Counted from the stretch's first letter, positions 39,161 to 51,884 are shown. The stretch is 64,000 bases of DNA from Diplonema papillatum (GCA_030068145.1 JAPJBO010000018.1:372001-436000); one strand, 5' to 3'. Made by a program: numbers and translations. Notes: generated by a model not told the origin, from the letters alone.

Positions 39161-39548
39161 GAATATAAGTCGAGAGCATACAGCATGCGATGAAGTGGAA
39201 GCCTAGGTAGCATAAACTAGGTGGCACGAGAGGACGTGGTTATCTTCTGTGGTGCTATGCCATCCTCCCGTGCGTCCTTGGGTACGTGTGCGCTCCTTCC
39301 CAATGGCGCGCTCGTGTAGAGGCCGCACACGGTGGAGTTCAGCCTAAGAAGCCGGAGATAAAGCGGCTGTCACACGCGCTTTTTCGGGTGCATTTACACG
39401 CGTTTTGCTTTCACCCGGGTCTGACTTCGGGCACGCCCTCTTTAACTCCAGTTTCTGAGGCTGGATTCACACTCCACCGGGCTGAGGAAGGCTTGAGCAT
39501 ACCCTCAGGACCTAGCAGGATGGCTACGTGTCGCTCGGGACGGCAATG

Positions 39549-39583
39549 CCCCCCCGACACAAAAATGTTTTGTGTCGGGGGGG
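39549..39583. repeat. Perfect 16-bp-arm hairpin
   Basis: CCCCCCCGACACAAAA and its exact complement are separated by 3 nt (39565-39567). Such a snap-back structure could stall polymerases. Confidence 0.92.
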
Positions 39584-39599
39584 CTCGCTAGACTCGGAC

Positions 39600-41753
39600 C
39601 GGCTTTCCTGGGGAAGACAGGGGCGGGGTTTGTCGCGCCCTGGCGGTCCCACCCTCCTGTCATTTTTGTGTTCAGGTTCACAACGCAAAGAGGAAGAGGA
39701 AAGAAAGAGGAGTTGTGCAACAACACCCTGAAACAGGAAGAAAAGACACGGCGAACCCCCCCGGGCCCTCAAGCGAACTTTGACTCATAAAAAGAAAAAT
39801 TGATGTTCTTTTTACTCTCTTCTTTTGCTGTGGGGTTATTTCAAGATGGATTTGGGCAGGTACGCAGTGACACCTCCTCTTAGCGAGCACAAGGCAACGA
39901 GAAAGCCTGCAACACGGCTAAACTTCGTGATAGGCGCACGAGGGCAGACCGTTTCGTGGGTGGACGGTAGTTTACGCTTGGTGGTAAACAGAACCCCATT
40001 TACGGCGAGTTACACGTGCTCCTGGAGGTCGAGAAGCACCGGGGCTAGTCATGCCGTGAAAGTTCCACATGATGTGTCAGCATGCAAGTGTTTGATGGAG
40101 GTATTTCGCTGTTCTTTACTGCACTCAATCTAAAGTCGAGAAGTATGCCCGGGACTATAGGGAGAACGCGGGGCGTCGCGTCTTTCGTGCCTTTTTCCGG
40201 TCACGAGATCTTGATGTCATTTTGGGGCCCCCTGATGCGACTGTGCCTTGCTCTCGTTGCTTTGCTCTTTGCTTGTCATTCCCTTTCGTCAAAGGGCTAT
40301 CTGTTCCGTTCCGTCCAGTTTCCTATTTTCAATCTTTTTCGCCTTCTTTCTTTTCAACATTTCGCTTTTTGTGTGTGCCTCCTTCTCGGGTCTTCCTGCG
40401 AGAATCGACGGAAATCACACACCCGCTCCCGCGATCGGAACCGACTAAACAAAGAGACCCCACAACCATACCCCTGCCTTCACCACTTTGCCAATTCGGA
40501 TCGCAACTCCGATCACGATCGATTGCCACCTGAAACCACGTCCAGGATTTCTTTGCGTAGTGCGGTAGGCGAAACACTCCCACTCCCGGTAGGTCGACCA
40601 CTGCAACCACCACTCACTCACCACTGCACGCCTTGTCACTGCAGGAACTGGAGCACCGCGCATGGCAGGATACCCGAGCCCACAACAGGAGAATTCGGGT
40701 GGGTTGAGGCGTCTCCTTCTTAGACATAGTTTTTCTGCAGAATAAGGCAAAACCCCGTTTTCACATTTCTTCCCTCGGGTTTACGTTTGCCGCACTCATT
40801 AGGTATTACTCCATGCCGCGTTATCCACGCCATGACAGGACACGATCCTGCGAAGTATGCCGCCCGAGCGATGCAGTTTTTCAGGAGGGAAGTCGTTGGT
40901 TGCCCCTGCGGTCTTTCTGTGTTTCGACCAACGCACCTCCCCGGAGACGAAGAACGAGGTGTGCACAACACCGCGGTGAAAAACGATTACAGGGGGCAAG
41001 TACCCCGAGGTTTCATACCCTACTTTGGGAGCTGTACACTCCCTTAGCCATTTTTGCATTCCTTTTCATATACAGCATCGATCATACATGAGAGGTAGTG
41101 CCCTGTCTAAACACATACCTAAGATCCTTCCCCCGCACGCCCAGCCCGCCTTCGGTATGAGTCCTTCTAGAACTTCTCTCACTTCGTTTTGGAAGTTCCC
41201 GCGTCCTACCTCATTGCACTAGGCTCGTGTACGTATATTTTTCACCTCCACTTGTGTTGTGCCGCCGGGACTGAAGCACACTCGACATTTGATACTAGAA
41301 ACAGTCTGGAATCAAGGCAGCTAAGGTGCTACCGGCGTGAACGTGTGCAAAGCCGTGAACGTGTCAGTGTCGCTGTTCTTGGCTGGCGGAACTTTTGGTC
41401 TCAGCTTGAATCTTAGCTCGTCCTCCTGAAGAGCCCCACACTGACCTAGTTCCGCACAGTCCTGCGATAGCCCAGCTCACACCCCTGTTTTTCAACAAAA
41501 CTACGCATTTCTCTTCTTTTCCATTCTTCTCTTTTTGAAAGGTTTTGCGGAAGTCCTGCTTTTTCTTCTTCTTCGTCTCTTCTGCTGCTCCTTCTTTTCT
41601 TGTCTTTTCTGTTGCTTACCTTCATTTTGACCGCCCCCTATCTCAAGGGTGCCCTCTCCTGCTCCCTTTTAGTTCTGTTTATTTCCTTGAGCGTACCAAG
41701 ATGCTACCGACCGCCTTCGAAAAAGCTGTGAAGCGACCTTCCCAGTTGCTGAT
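39600..41753. other. No gene recognised; partial relative of the Gag-flank region
   Basis: 40895-41190 contains CCTGCGGTCTTTCTGTGTTT, CCCCGCACGCCCAGCCCGCC and AACTTCTCTCACTTCG. These parallel 1105-1230 upstream of the Gag-like ORF, so a decayed copy of that retroelement's leader probably lies here. No other feature is supported; open frames are short and Cys/Ser/Phe-rich. Confidence 0.5.
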
Positions 41754-44700
41754 ACTCTGTGCTGAGTACGCCCCCTGCGCTCACAAGACTCTGTGCTGAG
41801 TACACCCCCTGCGCTCACAAAACTCTGTGCTGAGTATAGCCCCTGCGCTCACAAGACTCTGTGCTGAGTACACCCCCTGCGCTCACAAAACTCTGTGCTG
41901 AGTATAGCCCCTGCGCTCACAAGACTCTGTGCTGAGTACACCCCCTGCGCTCACAAAACTCTGTGCTGAGTATAGCCCCTGCGCTCACAAGACTCTGTGC
42001 TGAGTACACCCCCTGCGCTCACAAAACTCTGTGCTGAGTATAGCCCCTGCGCTCACAAGACTCTGTGCTGAGTACACCCCCTGCGCTCACAAAACTCTGT
42101 GCTGAGTATAGCCCCTGCGCTCACAAGACTCTGTGCTGAGTACACCCCCTGCGCTCACAAAACTCTGTGCTGAGTATAGCCCCTGCGCTCACAAGACTCT
42201 GTGCTGAGTACACCCCCTGCGCTCACAAAACTCTGTGCTGAGTATAGCCCCTGCGCTCACAAGACTCTGTGCTGAGTACACCCCCTGCGCTCACAAAACT
42301 CTGTGCTGAGTATAGCCCCTGCGCTCACAAGACTCTGTGCTGAGTACACCCCCTGCGCTCACAAAACTCTGTGCTGAGTATAGCCCCTGCGCTCACAAGA
42401 CTCTGTGCTGAGTACACCCCCTGCGCTCACAAAACTCTGTGCTGAGTATAGCCCCTGCGCTCACAAGACTCTGTGCTGAGTACACCCCCTGCGCTCACAA
42501 GACTCTGTGCTGAGTACACCCCCTGCGCTCACAAAACTCTGTGCTGAGTATAGCCCCTGCGCTCACAAGACTCTGTGCTGAGTACACCCCCTGCGCTCAC
42601 AAAACTCTGTGCTGAGTATAGCCCCTGCGCTCACAAGACTCTGTGCTGAGTACACCCCCTGCGCTCACAAAACTCTGTGCTGAGTATAGCCCCTGCGCTC
42701 ACAAGACTCTGTGCTGAGTACACCCCCTGCGCTCACAAAACTCTGTGCTGAGTATAGCCCCTGCGCTCACAAGACTCTGTGCTGAGTACACCCCCTGCGC
42801 TCACAAAACTCTGTGCTGAGTATAGCCCCTGCGCTCACAAGACTCTGTGCTGAGTACACCCCCTGCGCTCACAAGACTCTGTGCTGAGTATACCCCCTGC
42901 GCTCACAAGACTCTGTGCTGAGTACACCCCCTGCGCTCACAAAACTCTGTGCTGAGTATAGCCCCTGCGCTCACAAAACTCTGTGCTGAGTACACCCCCT
43001 GCGCTCACAAAACTCTGTGCTGAGTATAGCCCCTGCGCTCACAAGACTCTGTGCTGAGTACACCCCCTGCGCTCACAAAACTCTGTGCTGAGTATAGCCC
43101 CTGCGCTCACAAAACTCTGTGCTGAGTATAGCCCCTGCGCTCACAAGACTCTGTGCTGAGTACACCCCCTGCGCTCACAAAACTCTGTGCTGAGTACACC
43201 CCCTGCGCTCACAAGACTCTGTGCTGAGTACACCCCCTGCGCTCACAAAACTCTGTGCTGAGTATAGCCCCTGCGCTCACAAGACTCTGTGCTGAGTACA
43301 CCCCCTGCGCTCACAAAACTCTGTGCTGAGTATAGCCCCTGCGCTCACAAGACTCTGTGCTGAGTACACCCCCTGCGCTCACAAAACTCTGTGCTGAGTA
43401 TAGCCCCTGCGCTCACAAGACTCTGTGCTGAGTACACCCCCTGCGCTCACAAAACTCTGTGCTGAGTATAGCCCCTGCGCTCACAAGACTCTGTGCTGAG
43501 TACACCCCCTGCGCTCACAAAACTCTGTGCTGAGTACACCCCCTGCGCTCACAAGACTCTGTGCTGAGTACACCCCCTGCGCTCACAAAACTCTGTGCTG
43601 AGTATAGCCCCTGCGCTCACAAGACTCTGTGCTGAGTACACCCCCTGCGCTCACAAAACTCTGTGCTGAGTATAGCCCCTGCGCTCACAAGACTCTGTGC
43701 TGAGTACACCCCCTGCGCTCACAAAACTCTGTGCTGAGTATAGCCCCTGCGCTCACAAGACTCTGTGCTGAGTACACCCCCTGCGCTCACAAAACTCTGT
43801 GCTGAGTATAGCCCCTGCGCTCACAAGACTCTGTGCTGAGTACACCCCCTGCGCTCACAAAACTCTGTGCTGAGTATAGCCCCTGCGCTCACAAAACTCT
43901 GTGCTGAGTATAGCCCCTGCGCTCACAAGACTCTGTGCTGAGTACACCCCCTGCGCTCACAAAACTCTGTGCTGAGTACACCCCCTGCGCTCACAAGACT
44001 CTGTGCTGAGTACACCCCCTGCGCTCACAAAACTCTGTGCTGAGTATAGCCCCTGCGCTCACAAGACTCTGTGCTGAGTACACCCCCTGCGCTCACAAAA
44101 CTCTGTGCTGAGTATAGCCCCTGCGCTCACAAGACTCTGTGCTGAGTACACCCCCTGCGCTCACAAAACTCTGTGCTGAGTATAGCCCCTGCGCTCACAA
44201 GACTCTGTGCTGAGTACACCCCCTGCGCTCACAAAACTCTGTGCTGAGTATAGCCCCTGCGCTCACAAGACTCTGTGCTGAGTACACCCCCTGCGCTCAC
44301 AAAACTCTGTGCTGAGTATAGCCCCTGCGCTCACAAGACTCTGTGCTGAGTACACCCCCTGCGCTCACAAAACTCTGTGCTGAGTATAGCCCCTGCGCTC
44401 ACAAGACTCTGTGCTGAGTACACCCCCTGCGCTCACAAAACTCTGTGCTGAGTATAGCCCCTGCGCTCACAAGACTCTGTGCTGAGTACACCCCCTGCGC
44501 TCACAAAACTCTGTGCTGAGTACACCCCCTGCGCTCACAAAACTCTGTGCTGAGTACACCCCCTGCGCTCACAAGACTCTGTGCTGAGTACACCCCCTGC
44601 GCTCACAAAACTCTGTGCTGAGTATAGCCCCTGCGCTCACAAGACTCTGTGCTGAGTACACCCCCTGCGCTCACAAAACTCTGTGCTGAGTATAGCCCCT

Positions 44701-47021
44701 GCGCTCACAAGACTCTGTGCTGAGTACACCCCCTGCGCTCACAAAACTCTGTGCTGAGTATAGCCCCTGCGCTCACAAGACTCTGTGCTGAGTACACCCC
44801 CTGCGCTCACAAAACTCTGTGCTGAGTATAGCCCCTGCGCTCACAAGACTCTGTGCTGAGTACACCCCCTGCGCTCACAAAACTCTGTGCTGAGTATAGC
44901 CCCTGCGCTCACAAGACTCTGTGCTGAGTACACCCCCTGCGCTCACAAGACTCTGTGCTGAGTATACCCCCTGCGCTCACAAGACTCTGTGCTGAGTACA
45001 CCCCCTGCGCTCACAAGACTCTGTGCTGAGTACACCCCCTGCGCTCACAAAACTCTGTGCTGAGTATAGCCCCTGCGCTCACAAGACTCTGTGCTGAGTA
45101 CACCCCCTGCGCTCACAAAACTCTGTGCTGAGTACACCCCCTGCGCTCACAAAACTCTGTGCTGAGTATAGCCCCTGCGCTCACAAGACTCTGTGCTGAG
45201 TACACCCCCTGCGCTCACAAAACTCTGTGCTGAGTATAGCCCCTGCGCTCACAAGACTCTGTGCTGAGTACACCCCCTGCGCTCACAAAACTCTGTGCTG
45301 AGTATAGCCCCTGCGCTCACAAGACTCTGTGCTGAGTACACCCCCTGCGCTCACAAAACTCTGTGCTGAGTATAGCCCCTGCGCTCACAAGACTCTGTGC
45401 TGAGTACACCCCCTGCGCTCACAAAACTCTGTGCTGAGTATAGCCCCTGCGCTCACAAGACTCTGTGCTGAGTACACCCCCTGCGCTCACAAAACTCTGT
45501 GCTGAGTATAGCCCCTGCGCTCACAAGACTCTGTGCTGAGTACACCCCCTGCGCTCACAAAACTCTGTGCTGAGTATAGCCCCTGCGCTCACAAGACTCT
45601 GTGCTGAGTACACCCCCTGCGCTCACAAAACTCTGTGCTGAGTATAGCCCCTGCGCTCACAAGACTCTGTGCTGAGTACACCCCCTGCGCTCACAAAACT
45701 CTGTGCTGAGTATAGCCCCTGCGCTCACAAGACTCTGTGCTGAGTACACCCCCTGCGCTCACAAAACTCTGTGCTGAGTACACCCCCTGCGCTCACAAAA
45801 CTCTGTGCTGAGTACACCCCCTGCGCTCACAAGACTCTGTGCTGAGTACACCCCCTGCGCTCACAAAACTCTGTGCTGAGTATAGCCCCTGCGCTCACAA
45901 GACTCTGTGCTGAGTACACCCCCTGCGCTCACAAAACTCTGTGCTGAGTATAGCCCCTGCGCTCACAAGACTCTGTGCTGAGTACACCCCCTGCGCTCAC
46001 AAAACTCTGTGCTGAGTATAGCCCCTGCGCTCACAAGACTCTGTGCTGAGTACACCCCCTGCGCTCACAAAACTCTGTGCTGAGTATAGCCCCTGCGCTC
46101 ACAAGACTCTGTGCTGAGTACACCCCCTGCGCTCACAAAACTCTGTGCTGAGTATAGCCCCTGCGCTCACAAGACTCTGTGCTGAGTACACCCCCTGCGC
46201 TCACAAGACTCTGTGCTGAGTACACCCCCTGCGCTCACAAGACTCTGTGCTGAGTACACCCCCTGCGCTCACAAGACTCTGTGCTGAGTACACCCCCTGC
46301 GCTCACAAAACTCTGTGCTGAGTATAGCCCCTGCGCTCACAAGACTCTGTGCTGAGTACACCCCCTGCGCTCACAAAACTCTGTGCTGAGTACACCCCCT
46401 GCGCTCACAAGACTCTGTGCTGAGTACACCCCCTGCGCTCACAAGACTCTGTGCTGAGTACACCCCCTGCGCTCACAAGACTCTGTGCTGAGTACACCCC
46501 CTGCGCTCACAAGACTCTGTGCTGAGTACACCCCCTGCGCTCACAAAACTCTGTGCTGAGTATAGCCCCTGCGCTCACAAGACTCTGTGCTGAGTACACC
46601 CCCTGCGCTCACAAGACTCTGTGCTGAGTACACCCCCTGCGCTCACAAAACTCTGTGCTGAGTATAGCCCCTGCGCTCACAAGACTCTGTGCTGAGTACA
46701 CCCCCTGCGCTCACAAAACTCTGTGCTGAGTATAGCCCCTGCGCTCACAAGACTCTGTGCTGAGTACACCCCCTGCGCTCACAAAACTCTGTGCTGAGTA
46801 TAGCCCCTGCGCTCACAAGACTCTGTGCTGAGTACACCCCCTGCGCTCACAAGACTCTGTGCTGAGTATAGCCCCTGCGCTCACAAGACTCTGTGCTGAG
46901 TATAGCCCCTGCGCTCACAAAACTCTGTGCTGAGTATAGCCCCTGCGCTCACAAGACTCTGTGCTGAGTACACCCCCTGCGCTCACAAGACTCTGTGCTG
47001 AGTACACCCTGCGCTCACAAG
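41754..47021. repeat. 34-bp satellite array, 155 units in perfect register
   Basis: Unit ACTCTGTGCTGAGTACACCC + CCTGCGCTCACAAG. The start of the last unit (46990) is exactly 154 x 34 bp from the first (41754), so no unit has gained or lost length except the last, which lacks 2 bp. Two main variants (TACACCCCC...CAAAA and TATAGCCCC...CAAGA) alternate for long stretches, forming a 68-bp dimer. The alternation breaks near several places such as 42500, 42870, 43540 and 46180-46520. Every unit contains TGA and many TAG, so it is non-coding. Confidence 0.98.
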
Positions 47022-47385
47022 GCAACCCATGATCAAACCTGTTTTCCACTTTACTTTGATCATAGGTGTCACGGCAAGTTTTGGCAGCCGCTGTTTAACA
47101 ACACAGTGCATGCTAATCCATGTGGTTCATGTATTTAAAAGAACTCAATGCTTAACAAAATTTGACGTGGGCGGCTTTATATTTACATCTGAATGACACC
47201 TCAACACAAAAACAAGTTGTCGACAACTAACAAGTAAAAGAATAAAACAAAAGTACGCATTTCTTCATCCTAAGGGGCGATGATAGTACGCTGCCATCTA
47301 AGGGGCGATGATAGTACGCTGCCATCGATCGGTTTCAGTTCTTGACAAATTGCATTTGTTAGGCACAAAAAACCCTGCTCAACTT
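47022..47385. other. No gene; 27-bp direct duplication
   Basis: CTAAGGGGCGATGATAGTAC + GCTGCCAT occurs twice in tandem at about 47271-47326. 47107-47152 repeats 30310-30358. Confidence 0.6.
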
Positions 47386-47598
47386 GTAGAACGTGGGGGC
47401 CCAAGACTACACTCCACGAAGGAATGTACTTGGTGTCGGTCACAAACAGTCCCGGACATGGCTAGCCATAACGAAAGCGTGCACTAAATATACAACCCGT
47501 AACCATATAGCCCTTTCTTGCTCTAAGAGAACCCATTCATGAACGGTCACACGGAGACCCTAAACCCCCGGAATTTTCAAGCGAACTTTAACCACTTC
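47386..47598. repeat. Dispersed repeat R2, copy 2 (long form)
   Basis: GGGGGCCCAAGACTACACTC, TGGCTAGCCATAACGAAAGC, CCGTAACCATATAGCCC and TCAAGCGAACTTTAAC in the same order as 56680-56885. Confidence 0.9.
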
Positions 47599-47992
47599 CG
47601 GACGAACTGCCACTGTAGTGGTAGTTAATTCAAGAAAGTTCGCGGGTGTCAAGTTCGTGGGTGAGAGGCCAAAGCACGGTCCAAAGTGGCCGCCGTTTGC
47701 TTCATCGGAGAGACCTGACACAAATCTTTGAAATTCGTCCTTCATCGGGCAGAAATCCTGTTCCGAGCTCTCAAGGGATACCTGGGATTTGCCAATTATC
47801 CCTGCCCCCCTCCATCCTTAAGTGGTTAACTCTAAAAAAGTCGCGTTAAATTACGGTGAAGGTACCTCCTCAAAAAAAAAATATCTGGAGTTCTATTCCA
47901 GCTCTATCCGACTAAGGCCTTCGGTCAAAACTTGAAACCGTCTGGAAGAAATCACGCTAAGGTGCGAACACTGGAGGGGAGGGGCGGTCCCA

Positions 47993-48180
47993 ATGCGCGC
48001 AACACGATGGTTGCACACCGGGTTCCGCGACCGGGTGCTGGCGGTGATCTCGCGGCTGCCGACGAAGGTCGGGAACGAGCGGCCGAAGACCATGTACAAC
48101 GACGGCCTCGTGTCGTCGGAGGTGGCGCCCGGGGTGCGGGCCCTGCGGTTTTGGGACGCAGACGTGCGTCCCAAAACCTT
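47993..48180 (+). pseudogene. Exon echo 1 of the HPR-like gene
   Basis: Encodes MRATRWLHTGFRDRVLAVIS through LRFWDAD as in the exon at 48914. It then turns into a 14-bp-arm palindrome (GGTTTTGGGACGCA, GACG, TGCGTCCCAAAACC) instead of the AAAAAQACVAAS continuation. Confidence 0.88.
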
Positions 48181-48450
48181 TGCTGCAGCCAAAGCAAACA
48201 AGACACAAAAAAAGCCGTCAGAACGACAGAAATGTGGACTGACAGTGATCCTTACAACTGCTTTTACTCGCCCTTCATTACCCCTACCCCCGCCTTCAAC
48301 GGTCAGCCGGAGGCCCAAAAAAATGCCTGGAGTTTTATACATTCGCAATTCAACACAAATAGTATTCATATCGCTTGAACGGTCGAAAATTGAAGCCGCC
48401 TTGAAGAAATCACGCTATGGCGCGAACCTTGGGGGGGAGGGGCGGTCCCA

Positions 48451-48640
48451 ATGCGCGCAACACGATGGTTGCACACCGGGTTCCGCGACCGGGTGCTGGC
48501 TGTGATCTCGCGGCTGCCGACGAAGGTCGGGAACGAGCGGCCGAAGACAATGTACAACGACGGCCTCGTGTGGTCGGAGGTGGCGCCCGGGGTGCGGGCC
48601 CTGCGGTTTTGGGACGCAGACGTGCGTCCCAAAACCTTTG
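48451..48640 (+). pseudogene. Exon echo 2 of the HPR-like gene
   Basis: Same content and same palindromic end as echo 1, with a few substitutions (GLVWSEV for GLVSSEV). Confidence 0.88.
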
Positions 48641-48913
48641 CTGCAGCCAAAGCAAACAAGACAAAAAAAAAGCCGTCAGAACGACAGAAATGTGGACTGA
48701 CAGTGATCCTTACAACCGCTTTTACTCGCCCTTCACTACCCCTACCCCCGCCTCTAACGGTCAGCCGGAGGCCCAAAAAAATGCCTGGAGTTTTACATAC
48801 ATTCGCAATTCAACACAAATAGTATTCATATCGCTTGAACGATCGAAAATTGAAGCCGCCTTGAAGAAATCACGCTAAGGCGCGAACATTGGGGGGGAGG
48901 AGGGGCGGTCCCA

Positions 48914-49617
48914 ATGCGCGCAACACGATGGTTGCACACCGGGTTCCGCGACCGGGTGCTGGCGGTGATCTCGCGGCTGCCGACGAAGGTCGGGAACGAG
49001 CGGCCGAAGACCATGTACAACGACGGCCTCGTGTCGTCGGAGGTGGCGCCCGGGGTGCGGGCCCTGCGGTTTTGGGACGCAGACGCGGCGGCCGCCGCCC
49101 AGGCCTGCGTGGCCGCGTCGGGGATAGAACAGCTCCGCGAGCTTTCCGTCGAAGACTTGGGCCTGTATAGCGTGGGGGTGGCGCGGTTAACGGCGGCAGG
49201 GAAAGTGCACTGCGGCAAACAGGAAGCGGTCGACTTCTGGGCAGCCGTGGCAACCGTCGCGTTCGAGCCGGGATCGGGCGCTGCGGCCAATTCGGCGCGG
49301 ATGACGAGCGAGACATGGACCCGGTTTGTGCTGGCGGCCGCAGTCCTGGGCGAGGGGTTCGGCGGCGCCAACCCGCTGGCCGACGCCGTTTTCCGTGCGC
49401 TGTCGGCGGAGCAGACGGCGGACACTTCGTTCGTCGACGCGACCCTCGGAGACGCGGCGCAGCTGTCGCTGCTGCTCGAGTTCATGGCAGCCACGGGGCA
49501 ACCGGCGGAGTCGCAGCTAGTGGACACGACGGCGTGGCTCGTCCTCGACAGGGTGTCTGTACAGTACGACACGGCGCGCGCCGGCCACAACTACTACAAC
49601 GTCTCCGATCGCCCAAG
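48914..49617 (+). CDS. HPR/RAP-type helical-repeat protein, 5' exon
   Basis: From MRATRWLHTGF the frame is open to the donor AAG|GTACTG at 49617/49618. The split codon AG|G is completed exactly by the acceptor at 53058/53059, giving SDRPR then YITPRDVADAIW. The sequence is built of paired-helix repeats (LSVEDLGLYSVGVARL, ARMTSETWTRFVLAAAVLG, DAAQLSLLLEFMAATG) like those of heptatricopeptide or FAST-type proteins that bind organellar RNA. An upstream exon with a targeting sequence may exist; none was identified. The exon is preceded by two tandem partial copies, and its 3' part is echoed at 49872, 51934 and 52265. Confidence 0.75.
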
Positions 49618-49871
49618 GTACTGTACTCCAGGGGCTCTTGTTGCACGTTTCTTTTTCGTAGTAACAATGCATTGTAAACACGAAAGAGAACGCTGGCAGC
49701 GTGTTTGGGAGAAGATTAGCCTACCGATCATATTCACTCACTATCACTCACTAACAGGCTAATCCTCCCCCGGCACGTATTATATATTTTACTACAAGAA
49801 TTTTAAAGCTCGACACAGTCTACATAATAATACGGTCGAAAACCAAGGAAGATCTTATTAGTATTGTTCTG

Positions 49872-50057
49872 ATGAGAATTGAAGCAGAAACGTGGACGAG
49901 GTTCGTGCTGGCGGCCACAGTCCAGGGCGAGAGGTTGTGCCGAGTTCATGACACCGGGCAGGACACGACGGCGTGGCTCGTCCTCGACAGGGTGTCCATA
50001 CAGTACGACACGGCGCGCGCCGGCCACAACTACTACAACGTCTCCGATCGCCCAAGG
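49872..50057 (+). pseudogene. Exon echo: in-frame short copy of the 3' part of the 5' exon
   Basis: Keeps the reading frame AETWTRFVLAATVQGE, then skips ~125 bp and resumes DTTAWLVLDRVSIQYDTARA to the same donor AAG|GTACTG, plus ~155 bp of the same intron. It could serve as an alternative cassette or be debris of a tandem duplication. Confidence 0.8.
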
Positions 50058-50274
50058 TACTGTACTCCAGGGGCTCTTGTTGCACGTTTCTTTTTCGTAG
50101 TAACAATTAATTGTAAACACGAAAGAGAACGCTGGCAGCGTGTTTGGGAGAAGATTAGCCTACCGATCATATTCACTCACTATCACTCACTAACAGGCTA
50201 ATCCTCCCCCGGCACGTACAAACAAACTTATATATTTTACTACAAGAATTTTAAAGCTCGACACAGTCTACATA

Positions 50275-51884
50275 TGAGTCGATGCCAAAAGGGGGGGGGG
50301 GGGGGTTTGGGCGGAAAAATCCCCGCATAGTTCACCAGGGTCTGACGGGTACTGAGGCCCCATACCCTTCCTAAAACATCATTCTGCGTTCAAATACGCC
50401 CTCAGAAGCCTCCGGAGAGCCTTCTATGATGTCCCAAATGCAATTTTTGTGGGTTTTTAGGGGGTCCCCCCGTCTGCTGGCCGTAAACCGCCATAGAAGA
50501 CACATATGCAACCTGATGCTGGGTCGCTCCTCGGAGCAAAATCTCGGCCTAAACACACGTTTTCGGCGTTCTCTATCATTCTCCAGGTGCATTCGACCCT
50601 CGGACTTCATAAATTATCTCGCTTACAGGTGTTCCGGGGTGTGCAAAAACAAGGCGAATGGACCCTACAGACCGTACCACGCCCTGCCTGTCTATACAGG
50701 CTTTGGGGTCGAATTGCGCCGCCTTGGCGCCATGTGCACCGTTTTGGTCTCGTTTGTGCTGCTTTGGGATCCACTAAGAACTCTAGTCTGATTTGCGGGA
50801 CGCTTTGCTCGGTTTTGGTGCCCACTTCACCGTTCAAAGTGCATCCAGTGGTGAAGACTTTGCGCCGAAGCTGGAGAGGAAGCGACCCAGTAGGCGCCAC
50901 TTCACCGTGAGCGGGTCTCGGAACAGGACTCAAACTGTGGCCCAGGTGATACTGCCGACCATGGCAGGTGTGTGCGCCACACAGTTTGTCTGACCAAGCT
51001 CACTGCACAGGAGCTTGCCACACATCCCTCGGGTCATGTGCCGCCTGTGCAAAGACATCCAGCGAGAAGCACTTTGCAGCCATGGGTGAGAAAGATGCCA
51101 GAAGGGAAGACATTGCCAGGAAAGCTCTGAAAGCCTGCCCTGAAAGCGGTGAAGCCTGCTTCAAAATCATGAAGTGAACGCGTCGTAGTCAACCGCTTGA
51201 GAACGGCTGATGATCGCCTGTTACTTAACGCTTGTCCTACTTCGTTCACCAAGCCTTGCAGAATCACCAGAATAGCATAACATGATGCAGGTAGAAGCCT
51301 GAACAGGCCTTAGAACAGTGAAAGTGGGCGCCAAAACCGAGGAAAGCGTCCCGCAAATCAGACCAGAGTTCTTAATGGACTCCAAAGCAGCACAAACGAA
51401 GCCCGAAACGGTGGATGTGGCGCCAAAGCCAGTGCAGGTTGACCCCAAAGCCTGTATAGACAGGCAGGGCGTAGTTCGGTCTGTCCCCAATGCAGGGGGC
51501 CATTCTCCTTATCTTTGCACGTCCCGGAACACCTGTGAGTGAAAGAAACCACGAAGCCCGAGGGTCGAATGCACCTGGAGAGTGCTAGAGAACGCCGAAA
51601 ACGTGTGTTTGGGCTGGGATCTTGCACAGAGAAGCGACCCAGCATCAGGTTGCGTATGTGTCTTCTATGGTGGTTTACGGCCAGCAGGCGGGGGGACCCC
51701 CTAAAAACCCACAAAATCGCATTTGGGACATCATAGAAGGCTCTCCGGAGGCTTCTGAGGGCGTATTTGAACGCAGAATGATGTTTTAGGAAGGGTATGG
51801 GGCCTCAGTACCCGTCAGACCCTGGTGAACTATGCGGGGATTTTTCCGCCCAAACCCCCCCCCCCCCCTTTTGGCATCGTACCA
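50275..51884. mobile_element. Foldback/MITE-like element with ~570-bp inverted arms and TA target duplication
   Basis: The left arm (50275-~50838) and right arm (~51314-51884) are reverse complements at most positions. The outer ends are TGAGTCGATGCCAAAAGG + G run, and the mirror. TA lies on both sides (50273-50274, 51885-51886). The duplicated host segment at 49825 shows the empty site: CAGTCTACATAATAATACGG against CAGTCTACATA[element]TATTAATACGG. The ~475-bp centre has no transposase. A single arm also lies at 21353-21681. A Tc1/mariner-type TA preference is an inference. Confidence 0.9.

Larger units (their letters stand above)
47879..48911. repeat. ~460-bp tandem module carrying copies of the HPR-like gene's first exon
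   Basis: The exon start CAATGCGCGCAACACGATGG recurs at ~47990, 48448 and 48911 (steps of 458 and 463 bp). Each module holds the exon start, a palindrome, a spacer (AACAAGACA, GTCAGAACGACAGAAATGTG) and a GAAGCCGCCTTGAAGAAATC leader before the next exon copy. Confidence 0.92.

Noticed and set aside
41754..47021. CRISPR-like array of 34-bp repeats
   Set aside because: The units follow each other directly with no unique spacers, and the genome is eukaryotic. It is a satellite.
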